Of a stretch of 64,000 nucleotides of DNA, positions 41,871-53,365 are shown piece after piece. The number at the start of each line of letters is the position of its first letter. Positions within the stretch are counted from its first letter, which is position 1. The translations under genes were made by a program, and so were the position numbers. The DNA comes from Ichthyophis bannanicus (Eukaryota > Chordata > Amphibia > Gymnophiona > Ichthyophiidae). The notes under the pieces were generated by a model. It was not told the DNA's origin, ran no database searches, and worked only from the letters and a program-made list of their open reading frames with translations. The stretch is taken from positions 1,445,696,396 to 1,445,760,395 of the forward strand of contig CM066031.1 of NCBI GenBank assembly GCA_033557465.1. The letters are read 5' to 3'.

Positions 41871-42720
41871 CTCTGGCCCACTGGGCTGGCCATTGTCCTG
41901 AGTGTTTGGTGTGTGGTCCCCACCTGCTTGCTTGCTTTGGGTGTGCTGCTGCTGTGCCACCCTCACTTTCCCTCTGTTCTGGGTTTTTAGAGGTCCCTGT
42001 GGCTTTCTCAGGCCACTATCTACACATGGTTTAGATGTGCTGCACTCATGACAGCTATGACCATCACTTCTGCACAGTGGTTTGTGTCTGCTCCTCCCAT
42101 CTGTGCTTTACTGCTGCTGCTGTGCCCTCTTCGACAGGTCTGTGCACACCTGTCTTTAGTCACAGCAGGGTGGCAGGGCAATTCGGGGTTTGCAGCTTCT
42201 TTCTGGTCTGTGCTCAGTGCTCTTGCTGCCTTTTGCCCTGTGACTGTGACTGTGACTGGCCACTGTGGCTTGTGTGTTGGGGCTCTGGCGTGGTGCTTTG
42301 GTCAATGGCCTGGGTGCTGGGGGCCATGAGCTCTATCCCCACCTGCTCTGCTTGTTTTGTGCTGTCCCTTCACCTTGCCTTCCCTTGCCTGTGGCACTGT
42401 CCTGTTGCCATTCTGGCCTGTGCTGTACCATCTTCCATTTGTACAGTTTGGCATGGCATGATTTGGGGGTGTTGCTACACTGTCACATCTCTGTGGGTTG
42501 GTTGCTGTGCTTCACAATGTTCTTCCTTGTGGTTTCTCCCATTCTCTACCTCATGGTGATATTTCCTCCTCAGCATTCCACATTCCACAGGGACATTGTT
42601 GTGTGTGTGTTTTTGTATGTTTCCCTATGGGATTATCTCTCCCTGGTACCTGCTTCACCTACATACTCTTCTCTGAGGCACATTGTCTGTGTGCATTGTC
42701 TTGGTCCTCCTCACCCTCTC
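41871..42720. other. T/G-rich stretch, no supported gene
   Basis: Long overlapping frames on plus (for example 42035-42559) are Cys/Ser/Leu-rich and look like shadows of a biased sequence. The minus strand may hold the rest of the Myb-like fragment at 42721-43211. Confidence 0.45.
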
Positions 42721-43211
42721 TCACTTTGGTTTGGCTCTGCTCCCTGACTCTGTGCACTGCTCATGTTCCTGCTCTTGCCTGGGCTCCCCACCATCCCTCC
42801 CCCTTTTTAATTCACTGTCTCTCCCTATTGTTTGCATATCTGCCAGCTTTCTGCTTTCCCTACTTACTGCGCTAGGGTGGTCCTGATGCGCTCCCAGCCC
42901 TTGCATGTTGCAGCAAGGGCTGGCATTCTATGCCCCATGGGGAGTAGGACTGCCTCCTCTTCCAGGACTATCCTGCAGAGCAGACATGTCTCAGCCTCCG
43001 AAAAGTTTGGATGCCGTGTGGCCATTTTCCAATTTCTGCTATGTGATCGCCTAAGGGGGGGGGGCATCACTCCATTCTGTTTCCTGTTGCACATGGGCCA
43101 CGGTGCAGGTCTGGATGTTTTCAGCCATCCACGTGGACCACAGTCCAAGCGTACAGTACACGTCTTGTTTGTATGTGTCTGCCACATGGATGCACATAGT
43201 GTGTTGCACAT
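42721..43211 (-). pseudogene. Possible Harbinger Myb/SANT-like protein fragment
   Basis: The minus frame 43211-42864 contains WKMATRHPNFSEAETCLLCR, VLEEEAVLLP and KGWERI, spaced like the Myb/SANT domain of Harbinger accessory proteins (NFS...E...LV...V...Trp...I). A SRESRKLADMQ block follows in another frame. No nuclease partner is seen nearby. This is a motif-level guess; a domesticated or unrelated sequence is possible. Confidence 0.35.
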
Positions 43212-43679
43212 TCATTCACATATATGTTCTGCTGCGTATTCTGTGTTCACGTGTACGTCTATTCCTGCACACCTGGCATACTGTCGTAGTTGTGCACGTT
43301 CACATCTTGTACATTTTTCCCGGACCTAGACGTCCTCATCAAAATAGGCCTCCACATTACTATGCCCAGGACTTAGAAAACTTTCCTACAGAAATGTATT
43401 TGCTGCCACAAATCAATAAAATAATCATATCTTGAATTTCAAAAATGCTGCTAAGCAGCCCTGCAATCTCAGCAAAACAAATCAAACCCATTTTGGGTGA
43501 TTTTCTATAAGAGCAACTAGGACACCTATTTTGTGCTTATTTGTAAGGGCAACATAGTTGCTCACTCTTTACAAAGAGAAGGGTCACCTGGGTTGGGAGT
43601 CAAAGTAGGTCTCATGTAAGCCTGTTTATTATAAAGACAGATACCTACAGTCTTTGTAAACTTGTCCCACAAAATCTGC

Positions 43680-43990
43680 AGAAAAAATACCTGGTTAAAA
43701 CCAGGGTGGTGTGTGGGTTGAGCACGGGTGGTGTCCACCACTATCCAGTTAACCGTGATAGTCAGCCTCTAACTGGATAGCTTAAGAGGTTTAAATTAGG
43801 TGCTCTGTTCTATCTGGTTAGCAGATGAATAACGCTGCTAACCAGAGAGCAGCGTTGGTGACAGCCAACCTGAACATTCAACGATGGAAACTGGATATCT
43901 TCCGCTGCTGAATATCTGGTGTTAGTTAAAGCAGCAGAGGCTGGGCATTTTATTTGCCTAGCCACTGCTGCTGAATATGCCCTCCATAGC
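43680..43990. repeat. Dispersed repeat (AACTGGATA / CTGAATATC type)
   Basis: Related to 21870-22240 and 47310-47425 by blocks such as CTGCTGAATATCTGG and GCTGCTGAATATGCCC. Class unknown. Confidence 0.45.
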
Positions 43991-44109
43991 TTATAAAAAT
44001 GCACACCTAAACTCATACTTCAGCTGCATACATTTACACCAGCTCTCAAGCAGGTCTAATATGTACACAGCTTCATTTTAGCCCTAATTTCTGCAGTCTG
44101 TGGGGATAG

Positions 44110-45060
44110 TCCATTGATAGATAACACTGATTTCAGAACCATAGTACAAACACTAATTACACCACATTTAGACTACTGTAATGGTATTCTTCAAGGGACC
44201 TCTAAGAAAAATATTCACACACTTCAATTAGCCCAAAATGTCACCGCAAGGATTATCCATAAAGCGAACTGTCGGATAATATATCTCCGATTCTCTACTC
44301 TCTCCATTGGTTACCCGTCTCATGCAGAATCATCTACAAGACCTTAGTCAATACATTTAAGATCTTTAATAACATAGCTCCATCCTTCTTATCTACACTC
44401 ATCAACATCCCACATGAAAATAGATCAAGACGAAAATTAACCTTCACACGTTACAAGTCCCTGATTCTATCCGAAAGACAAGTCAGAAGACAAGCAACAC
44501 AGCTTTCTCATACTTCGCTCCTACATTATGGAACAACCTCCCGACTGAAATCAGAGAAATCAAGGACCTTCAATTATTTAGAAAAAACCTAAAAACCCAT
44601 CTATTCACTCTGCACTACAATAACCTTCACATTGAAGATAATCCTAACACTGAGAAAAACACCGATCATCAGTCACTTAATGACCCTACCTAGACAAGCA
44701 TAAAATCTTTCCCACACATTTCACATTGCTCACCTAGTTTAAGCTTACTCTTTGAAAGCAATTACTTGTCGCTAATGTGAAAAACTGTAATATATTGTAA
44801 ATATATCCCTTTACTGTTATACTGTTGGTAGTATTTTGAAACATTATCTAATTCTTACCCAGTTCAAATGTTCCTACCTCTCTTACTATCTCCTGGTATA
44901 TATAAAGTTACAATTAATAGTTGAATGTTCATTGTTTCTAAATCTGTTCTATGTAAAATAATAGTACTCTATTATTAAAGTTTATGTTACCTGTAAACCG
45001 CCACTGATCTCTGGAAGTGGCGGTATAGACAGATGTATAAATAAATAAAATAAAAATAAA
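44110..45060 (+). mobile_element. L2/CR1-type LINE, 3' fragment
   Basis: Frames across 44110-44640 read TPHLDYCNGILQGTS, LQLAQNVTARIIHKAN, RIIYKTLVNTFKIFNNIAPS and an LWNNLP-like block, the conserved C-terminal part of L2/CR1-type RT proteins, with several shifts. The 3' UTR ends in (ATAAATAAATAAA). The 5' part is missing, as expected from incomplete reverse transcription. Confidence 0.85.
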
Positions 45061-46085
45061 TAAATTTTAGTCATTTAGCAGGTCTTCAAACCAGCTAAAA
45101 TGTTTTGAATATGCCCCCTATGTGCATACTTTATGACTCCACCCATGCTCTGCCCAAACTACATTCCCGAACCCACCTTCACCTCGGTCATGTAAAAGCG
45201 CATGCCTTCTTATCATCCTGCGTACTTTTACACCTGGGGTACATTTATCAGAGGCCTTTTATGCGAATATTTGGGCATACATGAGTGAAACATCTTTTAT
45301 AAAATAAGCCCCTCTGTGTTCATACCTGTGCCCAATTTCCATGTGTAATGCACATTTTGCATGTTTAAAATTCTTTATAAAATTACCGACTTTTACTACA
45401 TTATAGAGTTTCAGACAGTATGCGTGAGGCTCATTATCCCTTTGTTAACATGCAAAGTCATTCTCCTTAAATTGGCAACATCTGGTATACAGTAGGATGG
45501 AGAGTCCATATGGAGCATGCCCAGAGTGTTGTCATGTATTAGCCACACAGGATACCCTCCTCATGTAAGAAGGGGGTCATGGCTTCCATCTGCTCTTTTT
45601 AACAATTACAAGTCATGGACAGCAGAAAGATTCTAAGCTTGTACTCTCAGTACTCCTAATTCCAACTGCTATAGTGTGCGTAAATCACCTTATTACCTTG
45701 TGCCTCCAACACTCAGCTAAAAGCTTTCAACACTATACAATATAGTAAGTTTATGAGTATCAAACCTTTTAACTACAAATGAAGAGATGTGTACTTAAAT
45801 CCAATGAGTTGCTATTCAGGTGGTGCTGAGTAATATACGGAGTAATTTTATAAGGAGCCATGTAAAATTATGCACCATCAGTGTGCATAAATTATGTATT
45901 TTCAATGATTTATGCACATTAATTGGCCTTTATGTGCATATTTTAACTGGTCACTATTCTATAAATATGCGTGTAAGCAGGGGAGTAAGTGACTGCTTAA
46001 GTTGGTGGTGTACTAAAATATTTTCTGCTACCACGTAGCTGATAAAAGAGGTATTGTGAGATGCTCTTCTTCAGGTTGGTGATGC
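45061..46085. other. No gene seen
   Basis: AT-rich noncoding sequence without a recognised repeat boundary. Confidence 0.5.
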
Positions 46086-46089
46086 ACCA

Positions 46090-46335
46090 TTGACAGGGCC
46101 ATCCCAGCCATTAGGCAAAGTAAGTGGCCTTCTAGAATGGCAACTTCTGGGGGGAGGGGGCAGCAAAGAGCAAAGCATTCAGAGCTAAACAATAGAATCT
46201 AATGCCCCTTCTGACTGTTAGAATCTATTGTTTAGCTCTGAATGCTTTGCTCTTTGCTGCCCCCTCCCCCCAGAAGTTGCCGTTCTAGACAGCCACCTAC
46301 TTTGCCTAATGGCTGGGGTGGCCCTGTCAGTGAGG
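46090..46335. repeat. Palindromic element (about 115-bp arms)
   Basis: TTGACAGGGCCATCC...GGTGGCCCTGTCAG at the ends, arms meeting near 46210 (GCCCCTTCTGACTG). AAAGCATTCAGAGCTAAACA is mirrored by TGTTTAGCTCTGAATGCTTT. It looks like a fold-back MITE. No clear target duplication. Confidence 0.85.
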
Positions 46336-46384
46336 GCACCGACACCTTGAACCAACACTTGGGTTGCCCTGACTATTCTAGTGC

Positions 46385-46470
46385 TTTTGACACAGTCTTG
46401 ACCTCTCTGCTGCTTTTGACCCTGTTGATCACCACCTTCTCCTTGATACCTCGTCCACACTGAAAATTGC
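46385..46470 (+). pseudogene. L2/CR1 reverse transcriptase scrap
   Basis: One frame reads DLSAAFDPVDHHLLLDT, the highly typical RT block of L2/CR1/Rex LINEs. No flanking coding sequence survives. Confidence 0.7.
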
Positions 46471-47486
46471 TGAATAGACCCAGGCAGTGACATTTATCCG
46501 GATAGCAAGTACTGCTATTCAGATAAGTGTTTTTAAATATTAGGTCCCAAATAACTAAATCAATTACATTTTTTTTGTTGTTGTAGCCCATAGGAGCCAG
46601 CTCCAGAAATGCCAAGTCTTCCTCACCGGACATAATCTCCCACGTTAGGAATCCACCTCCCACTCTCCCACCAAAGAGCAGGAAACTCCTGCCATTGCAA
46701 TGAAGCCTGTGCTGCTGCTACTGGTTCTACACTCTCTCTCCATGCCGGCACAGTGAGAAAATTCAAACTTTGCAAAGTGGCACATTTTGCTGCTGACCTT
46801 GCGTGCTAACCACAGGTCTCTTCCCACCCTGATGTAGCAAGAGACCAGATGGTGGAAGGGTGGCAGAGCTAATAGCTCCCAGTTGTTCCCCCTTGGCAGT
46901 TCTGCAGATGCAATGGGTGCTTGAGCACTCCCAGTAATGAGCAAATTCCTTCTTCGTATAGAAGGGCATTTTGTGTTGAGTGTAGTGCTCTCAGTCATTT
47001 GGAAACCTTTACACAGTGTTCCACGAGCCATCCTTTCAACTAAACTAGCAAGAGTGCAGCGGCCAGTAGTAGGATGTCCCTGAAGATCTGCCCTTGAAGT
47101 GCAGTAAGGGACAGTGAAACAGGATAGGACTAGGTGGGCCATCTTCCCTCCACTTTGGTGTCAGGCCCACCCAGTCAGAAGCAGAACAATGGAATGAGAG
47201 GAAAACTGTGGTGTCAACATTCGCACTACCTTGTGCCCACCCATGTTAGTCCCAGGACTGGCGCCAGAGTTTGTTCAAAGTGTTGGTGCTCCTAAGCAAA
47301 CTGCTTTTTTGGTTGACCTGGATATTCAATGCCGGTAGCTGGAAATGGCTCTGCCATTGAATATCTGCGTCTTAGTTTCAGTGGCAATGGCTAGCCACCC
47401 CTACTGAATAGTGAGTCCCTGAATCTATTGGATTGTGGTGTGGGCAAAGAATGCTGTGTGCAGCATGGACTGCCCGAAGAACAAAC
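46471..47486. other. No supported gene; dispersed repeat near 47310-47425
   Basis: A 165-codon minus frame (47142-46645) has no recognised domain. A repeat end (GGCGCCAGAGTTTGTTCAAA, 47260) and GATATTCAATGCCGG repeat lie here. Confidence 0.4.
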
Positions 47487-47511
47487 CCGTTGGTACTTGT
47501 TGTTGTTGTTG

Positions 47512-48202
47512 TTAAGTGCCGTCGAGTCGGAGTCGACTCATGGCGACCCTCTGGATAGCTATCCTAAATTGTGTTCGGTCTTCAGTCAGGCGGCTCATTG
47601 TTGTCAGACTGGTACCCGTAGCTGCTGTTATTGTATCAATCCATCTCATTGCTGGCCTTCCTCTTTTGCGTTGACCTTCTATCTTGCCAAGCATGATGTC
47701 TTTCTCTAATGATCTCTCTCTTCGCATGATGTGTCCAAAGTATGAAAGTCGAAGTCTTGTCATCTGAGCTTCTAAAGAAAGCTTAGGTTTGATCTCCCTC
47801 TAGTATCGACTGGTTTGTTCTTAGGGCAGTCCATGGTATACACAGTATTCGCCGCCAGCACCATAATTCAAAGGCATCAATTTTCTTCCTGTCTGTCTTT
47901 TTCACTGTCCAGCTTTCACATCCATATGATGTTATTGAAAATACCATAGCTTGAACAAGTCGAATCTTTGTATGGAGAGAGACATCTCTGCTCTTGCGAA
48001 TCTTATCTAGATCTTTCATAGCCATTCTGCCAAGAGCAATGCGTCGTTTGATTTCTTGACTGCTTGTTGCTTCTTTATTGATAGTTGATCCAAGTAGGTT
48101 AAAGTTGTTCACAATTTCAATTTCTTCTCCTTCAATGATGAACCTGTTGATTATGCCAGTTGTCATGATCTTTGTCTTCTTTACATTAAGGTGCAGGCCC
48201 AT
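47512..48202 (-). pseudogene. RTE C-terminal domain
   Basis: Blocks LHLNVKKTKIMTTG, FNLLGSTINKEATSSQEIKR, SYGCESWTVKKTDRKKIDAF and ELWCWRRILCIPWT (48202-47783) follow. Then a shift leads into LRLSYFGHIMRRERSLEKDI and GQRKRGRPAMRWIDTI (47763-47512). This is the conserved RTE/BovB tail, next to the 3' repeat. Confidence 0.9.
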
Positions 48203-48760
48203 TTTGAGACTATGTTCTTTGATTGTGAGACTATATATTCAAAAATCCCCTCAAGGAGCCAAATTTGCCAAAAAAAACAAACACACAAACCCCAAACTAG
48301 GCACAAAAGAATTAACTGGGCATAAGACACTTACCACAAAAAGGAAAAAGAGGAAAAAAGAGAAGAAAAAAACTAAACACCAGACAGCAGGGGCTTACCC
48401 TGTAGGAGGAAAAAAGACCTCAGCAACCCACCAACCTATAGCCCAGGGGGGGGGGGTCGAGTCTACCAAAAAACATAGAACATGTCACAACAGATGGTAA
48501 GACTCTGCTTACATCAATGGTAAAAAAAACCTCCAACAAAGCAAGCTCCTGACTGGTGCAGCTAAAACCAACTGCCCGATGTAATAATCATTATATACTG
48601 CAGCTCCTAAAAAGGAAAAGCAATGGCTCTAAACAAAAAGTAAGCAAAAACAACTTATCAGTGAAGTAGAGGATAAGTAGATGATGATGAGTAGATGATC
48701 CAATGCTGAAATCAATGACACCAGTAAAACAAAAAAGTCCAATCAAGTAGAGGTGGCAGG

Positions 48761-48807
48761 GAGCCCCGACATCAGATGTTTCACCTGTCGGCTTCTTCAG
48801 GAAGCTC
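48761..48807 (-). ncRNA. Hammerhead-like motif, left arm
   Basis: Minus strand: CTGAAGA, a short stem II (GCC/GGT, loop GACA), GAAA, stem III ACAT/ATGT with a CTG loop, then the GTC cleavage-type triplet. Stem I pairs GAGCTTC with GGGGCTC (one A-C mismatch region). An extra A before stem II departs from the standard core. Confidence 0.4.
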
Positions 48808-49816
48808 AAATCCACGCTCCACCTATAGTCAGCGAAAACTGCACAAACTTCTTCCAGAAACACATCAAGCCATATCCATTATGCTGGAGCAATATAGAAG
48901 AGCCGATGCAATCCCTGCAGGGGAAATAAAAAAACAGCAGTTGCAGTGTGAAGCGTCTTATGCCCCAACATCAAAAACAAACCCCAAGAAACAAAAACAA
49001 AAACAAAAAACAAAAGACCACCAGCATGAAGCAAACTATACCATTAAGTGGGAGCTGAAGGAAAAAATTACTGAAAAACACCAAAAGACCAAAAGAAAGG
49101 CCACATCCGTGGCGATCAGACACACGAACCGCCAGAAAGAAACGCCAGCGCATACGCTTCAAAAATATATAGCGGCGAACCCCTGACGTCAACATTTAAA
49201 TCCCTCCAGCAAAAAGCCGGCTAAGGGCAAAAAAACATATCAGGGTATAAGAAAACCTTCAAACTCCCGCAAAACAGCATGAGCAAAAGTTTAAATTATG
49301 ATCTTTAGTTTTTGGGTAGGTGGGTGGGTTAATTTCAACTTTTGCTCATGCTGTTTTGCAGAAGTTTGAAGGTTTTCTTATACCCTGATATGTTTTTTTG
49401 CCCTTAGCCGGCTTTTTGCTGGAGGGATTTAAATGTTGACGTCAGGGATTCGCCGCTATATATTTTTGAAGCGCATGCGCTGGCGTTTCTTTCTGGCGGT
49501 TCATGTGTCTGATCGCCACGGATGTGGCCTTTCTTTTGGTCTTTTGGTGTTTTTCAGTAATTTTTTCCTTCAGCTCCTGCTTAATGGTATGGTTTGCTTC
49601 CTGCTGGATGGTCTTTTGTTTTTTGTTTTTGTTTCTTGGGGTTTGTGTTTGATGTTGGGGCATAAGACGCTTCACACTGCAACTGCTGTTTTTTTTATTT
49701 CCCCTGCAGGGATTGCATTGGCTCTTCTATATTGCTCCAGCATAATGGATATGACTTGATGTGTTTCTGGAAGAGGTTTGTGCAGTTTTCGCTGACTATA
49801 GCTGGAGCGCGGATTT

Positions 49817-49863
49817 GAGCTCCCTGAAGAAGGCGACAAGCGAAACATCTGATGTCGGGGCTC
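49817..49863 (+). ncRNA. Hammerhead-like motif, right arm
   Basis: GAGCTCC pairs with GGGGCTC (stem I, one G-T pair). Core CTGAAGA and GAAA are present. Stem III is ACAT-CTG-ATGT, then C at the cleavage position (GTC). Stem II is weak (GC/GC, loop GACAA). Same extra A as the left arm. Activity is unproven. Confidence 0.42.
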
Positions 49864-50353
49864 CCTGCCACCTCTGCTTGATTGGACTTTTTTGTTTTAC
49901 TGGTGTCATCGATTTCAACGTTGGATCATCTACTCATCATCATCTACTTATCCTCTACTTCACTGATAAGTTGTTTTTGCTTACTTTTTGTTTAGAGCCA
50001 TTGCTTTTCCTTTTTAGGAGCTGCAGTATATAATGATTATTACATCGGGCAGTTGGTTTTAGCTGCACCAGTCAGGAGCTTGCTTTGTTGGAGGTTTTTT
50101 TGACCATTGATGTAAGCAGAGTCTTACTATCTGTTGTGACATGTTCTATGTCTTTTGGTAGACTCGACCCCCCCTGGGCTATAGGTTGGTGGGTTGCTGA
50201 GGTCTTTTTTCCTCCTACAGGGTAAGCCCCTGCTGTCTGGTGTTTAGTTTTTTTTCTTCTCTTTTTTCTTTTTTCCTCTTTTTCCTTTTTGTGGTATGTG
50301 TCTTATGCCCAGTTAATTCTTTTGTGCCTAGTTTGGGGTTTGTGTGTTTGTTT

Positions 50354-51269
50354 CTTTGATTGTGAGAAGCAAATGTTTCAGATCATCTTCACTTTCAGCC
50401 AGTAATGTAGTATTATCAGCATAGCGAAGGTTGTTGATGAGTCTTCCAGCAATCTTCACACCTCTGTTGTCTTCATACAATCCTGCTTCTCTGATGATTT
50501 GTTCTGCATATAAATTAAACAGGTAGGGGGAAAGTATGTATCCTTGTCTTACAACCTTTGCTTATTTTAAACCATTCTGTTTCTCCTTGTTCCGTTCGAA
50601 CTGTTGCTTCTTGATAAATGTACAGATTGCGCAAGAGAATGATCAGGTGTTCTGGTTATACCCTTGCTTCTTAATGGGCCCAGAGTTTCTCATGGTTTAC
50701 ACAGTCAAAAGCCTTGCTATAGTCGATAAAGCACAAATAGATATCCTTTGGTATTCTTTAGTCTTTTCAAGGATCCATCTCACCTCCGCAATGATGTCTC
50801 TCGTTCCTCGCCCTTTCTTCCTGAACCCTGCTTGCACTTCAGGTAGTTCTTGTTCCAGGTATGGTTGTAGTCTCTTTTGAATAATCTTCAGTAGAATCTT
50901 GCTGGCATGTGGGATCAGAGCGATTGTTCGATAATTTCCACAGTCAGTTGGATCACCTTTCTTTAGTATTTGTACAAACACAGATCTTTTCCAGTCTTTT
51001 GGCCATGATGTTGTCTTCCATATTTCTTGGCAGAGCCTTGTAAGTATGGTAACAGCTGCATCAGATTGCTGCAATACTTCTATAGGAATGCTATCAATGC
51101 CTGATGCTTTGTTCTTTGATAAGGCTTTCAATGCTGCTTCAACTTCTTCTTTCATCACCAATGGTTCCCGATCATAAGGTACAGGTTGAAACGGCTGTTG
51201 GTCCACTTGATCTTTATCATATAAAAACTCTGTATTCCTTCCACCTTTTCTTGATCTTCTCAGCATCAT
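50354..51269 (-). pseudogene. RTE reverse transcriptase domain
   Basis: ALSKNKASGIDSIPIEVLQQ, GNYRTIALIPHASKILLKII and VQAGFRKKGRGTRDIIAEVR (51150-50790) are RT blocks 1-3. Past about 50720 the frame shifts. The catalytic box at about 50408-50426 reads YADN where active RTs have YADD. The domain resumes at 48202 beyond the inserted element. Confidence 0.9.
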
Positions 51270-51906
51270 TCAACATAGAAACTTGAGCATCTTGTAACAT
51301 TCCAATTTGAGGCTGGAACTTTTTCTTTAACTCTCATAGCTTTAGGAAAGCCAATCTTGTTCTTCCTCTAATAGTTTTCTGTTTCTGTTTCCTTGCAAGT
51401 GTCATTGTAGTACTTTTTCCTTGTCCTGTCTTGCTGCACGTTGGAAATCTCTGTTGAGTTTTTGTTATTGTCTTTCTTTCTCCTCTGGCTTTAGCTTCTC
51501 TGCGTTTCTGGGCAATTTTCAGAGTTTCTTCCGTCATCCTTTTGGCCGTTTTTTGCTTTTTCACCTTTTGTAGAGACTTCTCTCGCTTTCTTCCAACACA
51601 ACCTTCTTGATGTTATTCCATAACTCTTCTGGAGCTATGTCATTTGTATCTAAAGCAGCAAATCGATTTGCAGGCAGTCTTTAAATTCCAGTGGTATATT
51701 CTCAAGGTCATATTTTGCTGCATTCATGAGTGGTTTACTCTTTTTCAATTTTAGCTTGAGTTTGCATACTAGTAGTTGATGATCTGTACCACAGTCAGCT
51801 CCAGGTTTTGTCTTTGTTGATGTTATAGAACTTTTCCATCTTGACTTCCACAGATGTAGTCAATTTGGTTTTTATACAATCCATTGGGTGAAGTCCATGT
51901 GTACAG

Positions 51907-52610
51907 TCACCGCTTGTGTTGCTGGAAGGTGTTTGAGATGAATAGATCATTGGTCTTGCAGAGTTCTATCAGTCTTTCTCCAGCTTCATTTCTGTTGCCA
52001 AGTCCATATTTTCCAACTACTTTGCCTTCTTCTTTGTTGCCAACTTTTGCGTTCCAGTCACCCATGACTATCAGGATATCCTGTTTGCATGTTCTGTCAA
52101 TTTCAGCTTGTACTTGTTCATAGAACTCTTCAATTTCATTCTCTTCTGCAGCTGTTGTTGGGGCATATACTTGAATTATAGTTGTGTTGATAGGCAATCC
52201 TCGTAGACGAATAGAGATTAAGCGTTCGCTGACTGCATTGTATTTCATTACAGTTCTTGCAAGTTTCTTCTTTATTATAAATGCAACACCATTTCTTCTT
52301 TGTCTTTCATTTCCAGCATAGTAGACCATGTGATCATCTGATGCAAAGTGCCCAATGCCAGTCCATTTCAGTTCGCTGACACCCAACAGATCAAGTTGTA
52401 CACGTTCCATTTCATTCTTGACCACCTCCAACTTCCCTTGGTTCATGCTTCATACGTTCCATGTTCCAATGTGTAAGACATCTTTACAGCTTCTGACTCT
52501 CATTTCATGCGCAGCTACATCAGCAGTCAGACTTCCCGAGGGCTTTGATCCAACCACATCATAAATGCTGGCTTTACTCTGAAAGGTCTTCAGCTCTTCC
52601 CCAGTAGCTA
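51907..52610 (-). pseudogene. RTE endonuclease domain
   Basis: APE-type endonuclease that nicks the target. HIGTWNV ends at a TGA (52450-52452), after which MNQGKLEVVKNEMERV, GVSELKWTGIG, RRNGVAFIIKK, IQVYAPTTAAEENEIEEFYE and MGDWNAKVG follow in the same frame to 51907 (FQQHKR). The series is diagnostic for RTE-BovB. The TGA is probably a decayed CGA. Confidence 0.92.
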
Positions 52611-52737
52611 GTTGAGTGCCTTCCGACCTGGGGGTCTCATCTTCCAGCACCATAGCACAATTTGTTTTGTTGTAACTATCCATTGGGTTTTCATGGCAAG
52701 ATACAGAAGTAGATTGCCGGGCCTTTCTTCCACGTGT

Positions 52738-53365
52738 AGACATGGACAGATAAAGGGATACCAGAATCCCCAATATGTAATTGAAGATGGATGAATTTCT
52801 TGATATAGAATGTGTTTAGAAGTTTGACTTTTCACCTACTTCCTCTTAAATAGAATAGGATGTCATGATCATGAGTTCTGTGTAACCGTCTTTAAAATAG
52901 ATGGAACAGTGTTAACGCAAGCATAAAGAACATAGGCTATGAACTGTGCAACCATAGTTCATTGTACAGTCACTGCTGACAAAACATAATTTTTTGCAAC
53001 TTTTGCAATTATAAACAATTTTGTCATAATTGAGTGAATTTCATCTAATACACTGTAATCAGATCTTACTCTGTAAAAAGAACTTTGGCGACACCTTGTG
53101 TTATTTCATGGTTTATAATAAATGACTGTTACTTCCTCTTTTTCACTAATAAAAGGAGCTTTTTAGGAGGAGGAATTTGAATTCAATAAGCGTGGAATTA
53201 TGCATGTTCATAGACCCGTTTATTGTCTTCCCTCTGAGCTCAAAGAAAGTAACACTTGTGTGTGTGATTGTGTTCTGTATTACTCTCTGCCTGTCTCTCA
53301 CTGCTTGATGGACCAGAGACCTAAAGAGCCGTGGTATTGTGGTCAGATCATGGAGATTTCTTCAG
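52738..53365 (-). repeat. Dispersed 0.63-kb repeat, copy 2
   Basis: Inverted match of 24859-25488. It directly precedes the RTE coding region on the minus strand and may be its leader. Confidence 0.75.

Larger units (their letters stand above)
48230..50351. mobile_element. Fold-back element with about 1-kb arms (Penelope-like?)
   Basis: Inserted in the RTE with a perfect 15-bp duplication TTCTTTGATTGTGAG (48215-48229 and 50352-50366). About 48265-49275 is the inverted copy of about 49333-50351, around a loop near 49290-49325. The arms differ at scattered bases. Each arm has a hammerhead-like motif. The left end has about 40 extra bases. No protein is recognised; paired inverted units plus such a ribozyme would fit a nonautonomous Penelope-like derivative, which is inference. 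Confidence 0.82.
47487..52773 (-). mobile_element. RTE-BovB-type LINE, interrupted and mutated
   Basis: The single ORF of RTE elements (endonuclease, RT, C-terminal domain) can be followed from 52773 to 47512, then a (GTT)n tail on plus at 47497-47515. A 2.1-kb fold-back element (48230-50351) splits it. Without that it is about 3.2 kb, normal for RTE. An in-frame TGA at 52450-52452, several frame shifts and a changed RT active site make it dead. Confidence 0.92.

Noticed and set aside
42035..42747. 174- and 160-codon plus-strand frames
   Set aside because: Biased Cys/Leu/Ser composition and no domain; probably the complement of purine-rich sequence.
46645..47142. 165-codon minus frame
   Set aside because: No recognisable domain or repeat match; too little to support a gene.
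49433..50033. Two hydrophobic frames in the fold-back element
   Set aside because: They have no family resemblance, and the equivalents in the other arm are changed without codon bias; treated as noncoding.
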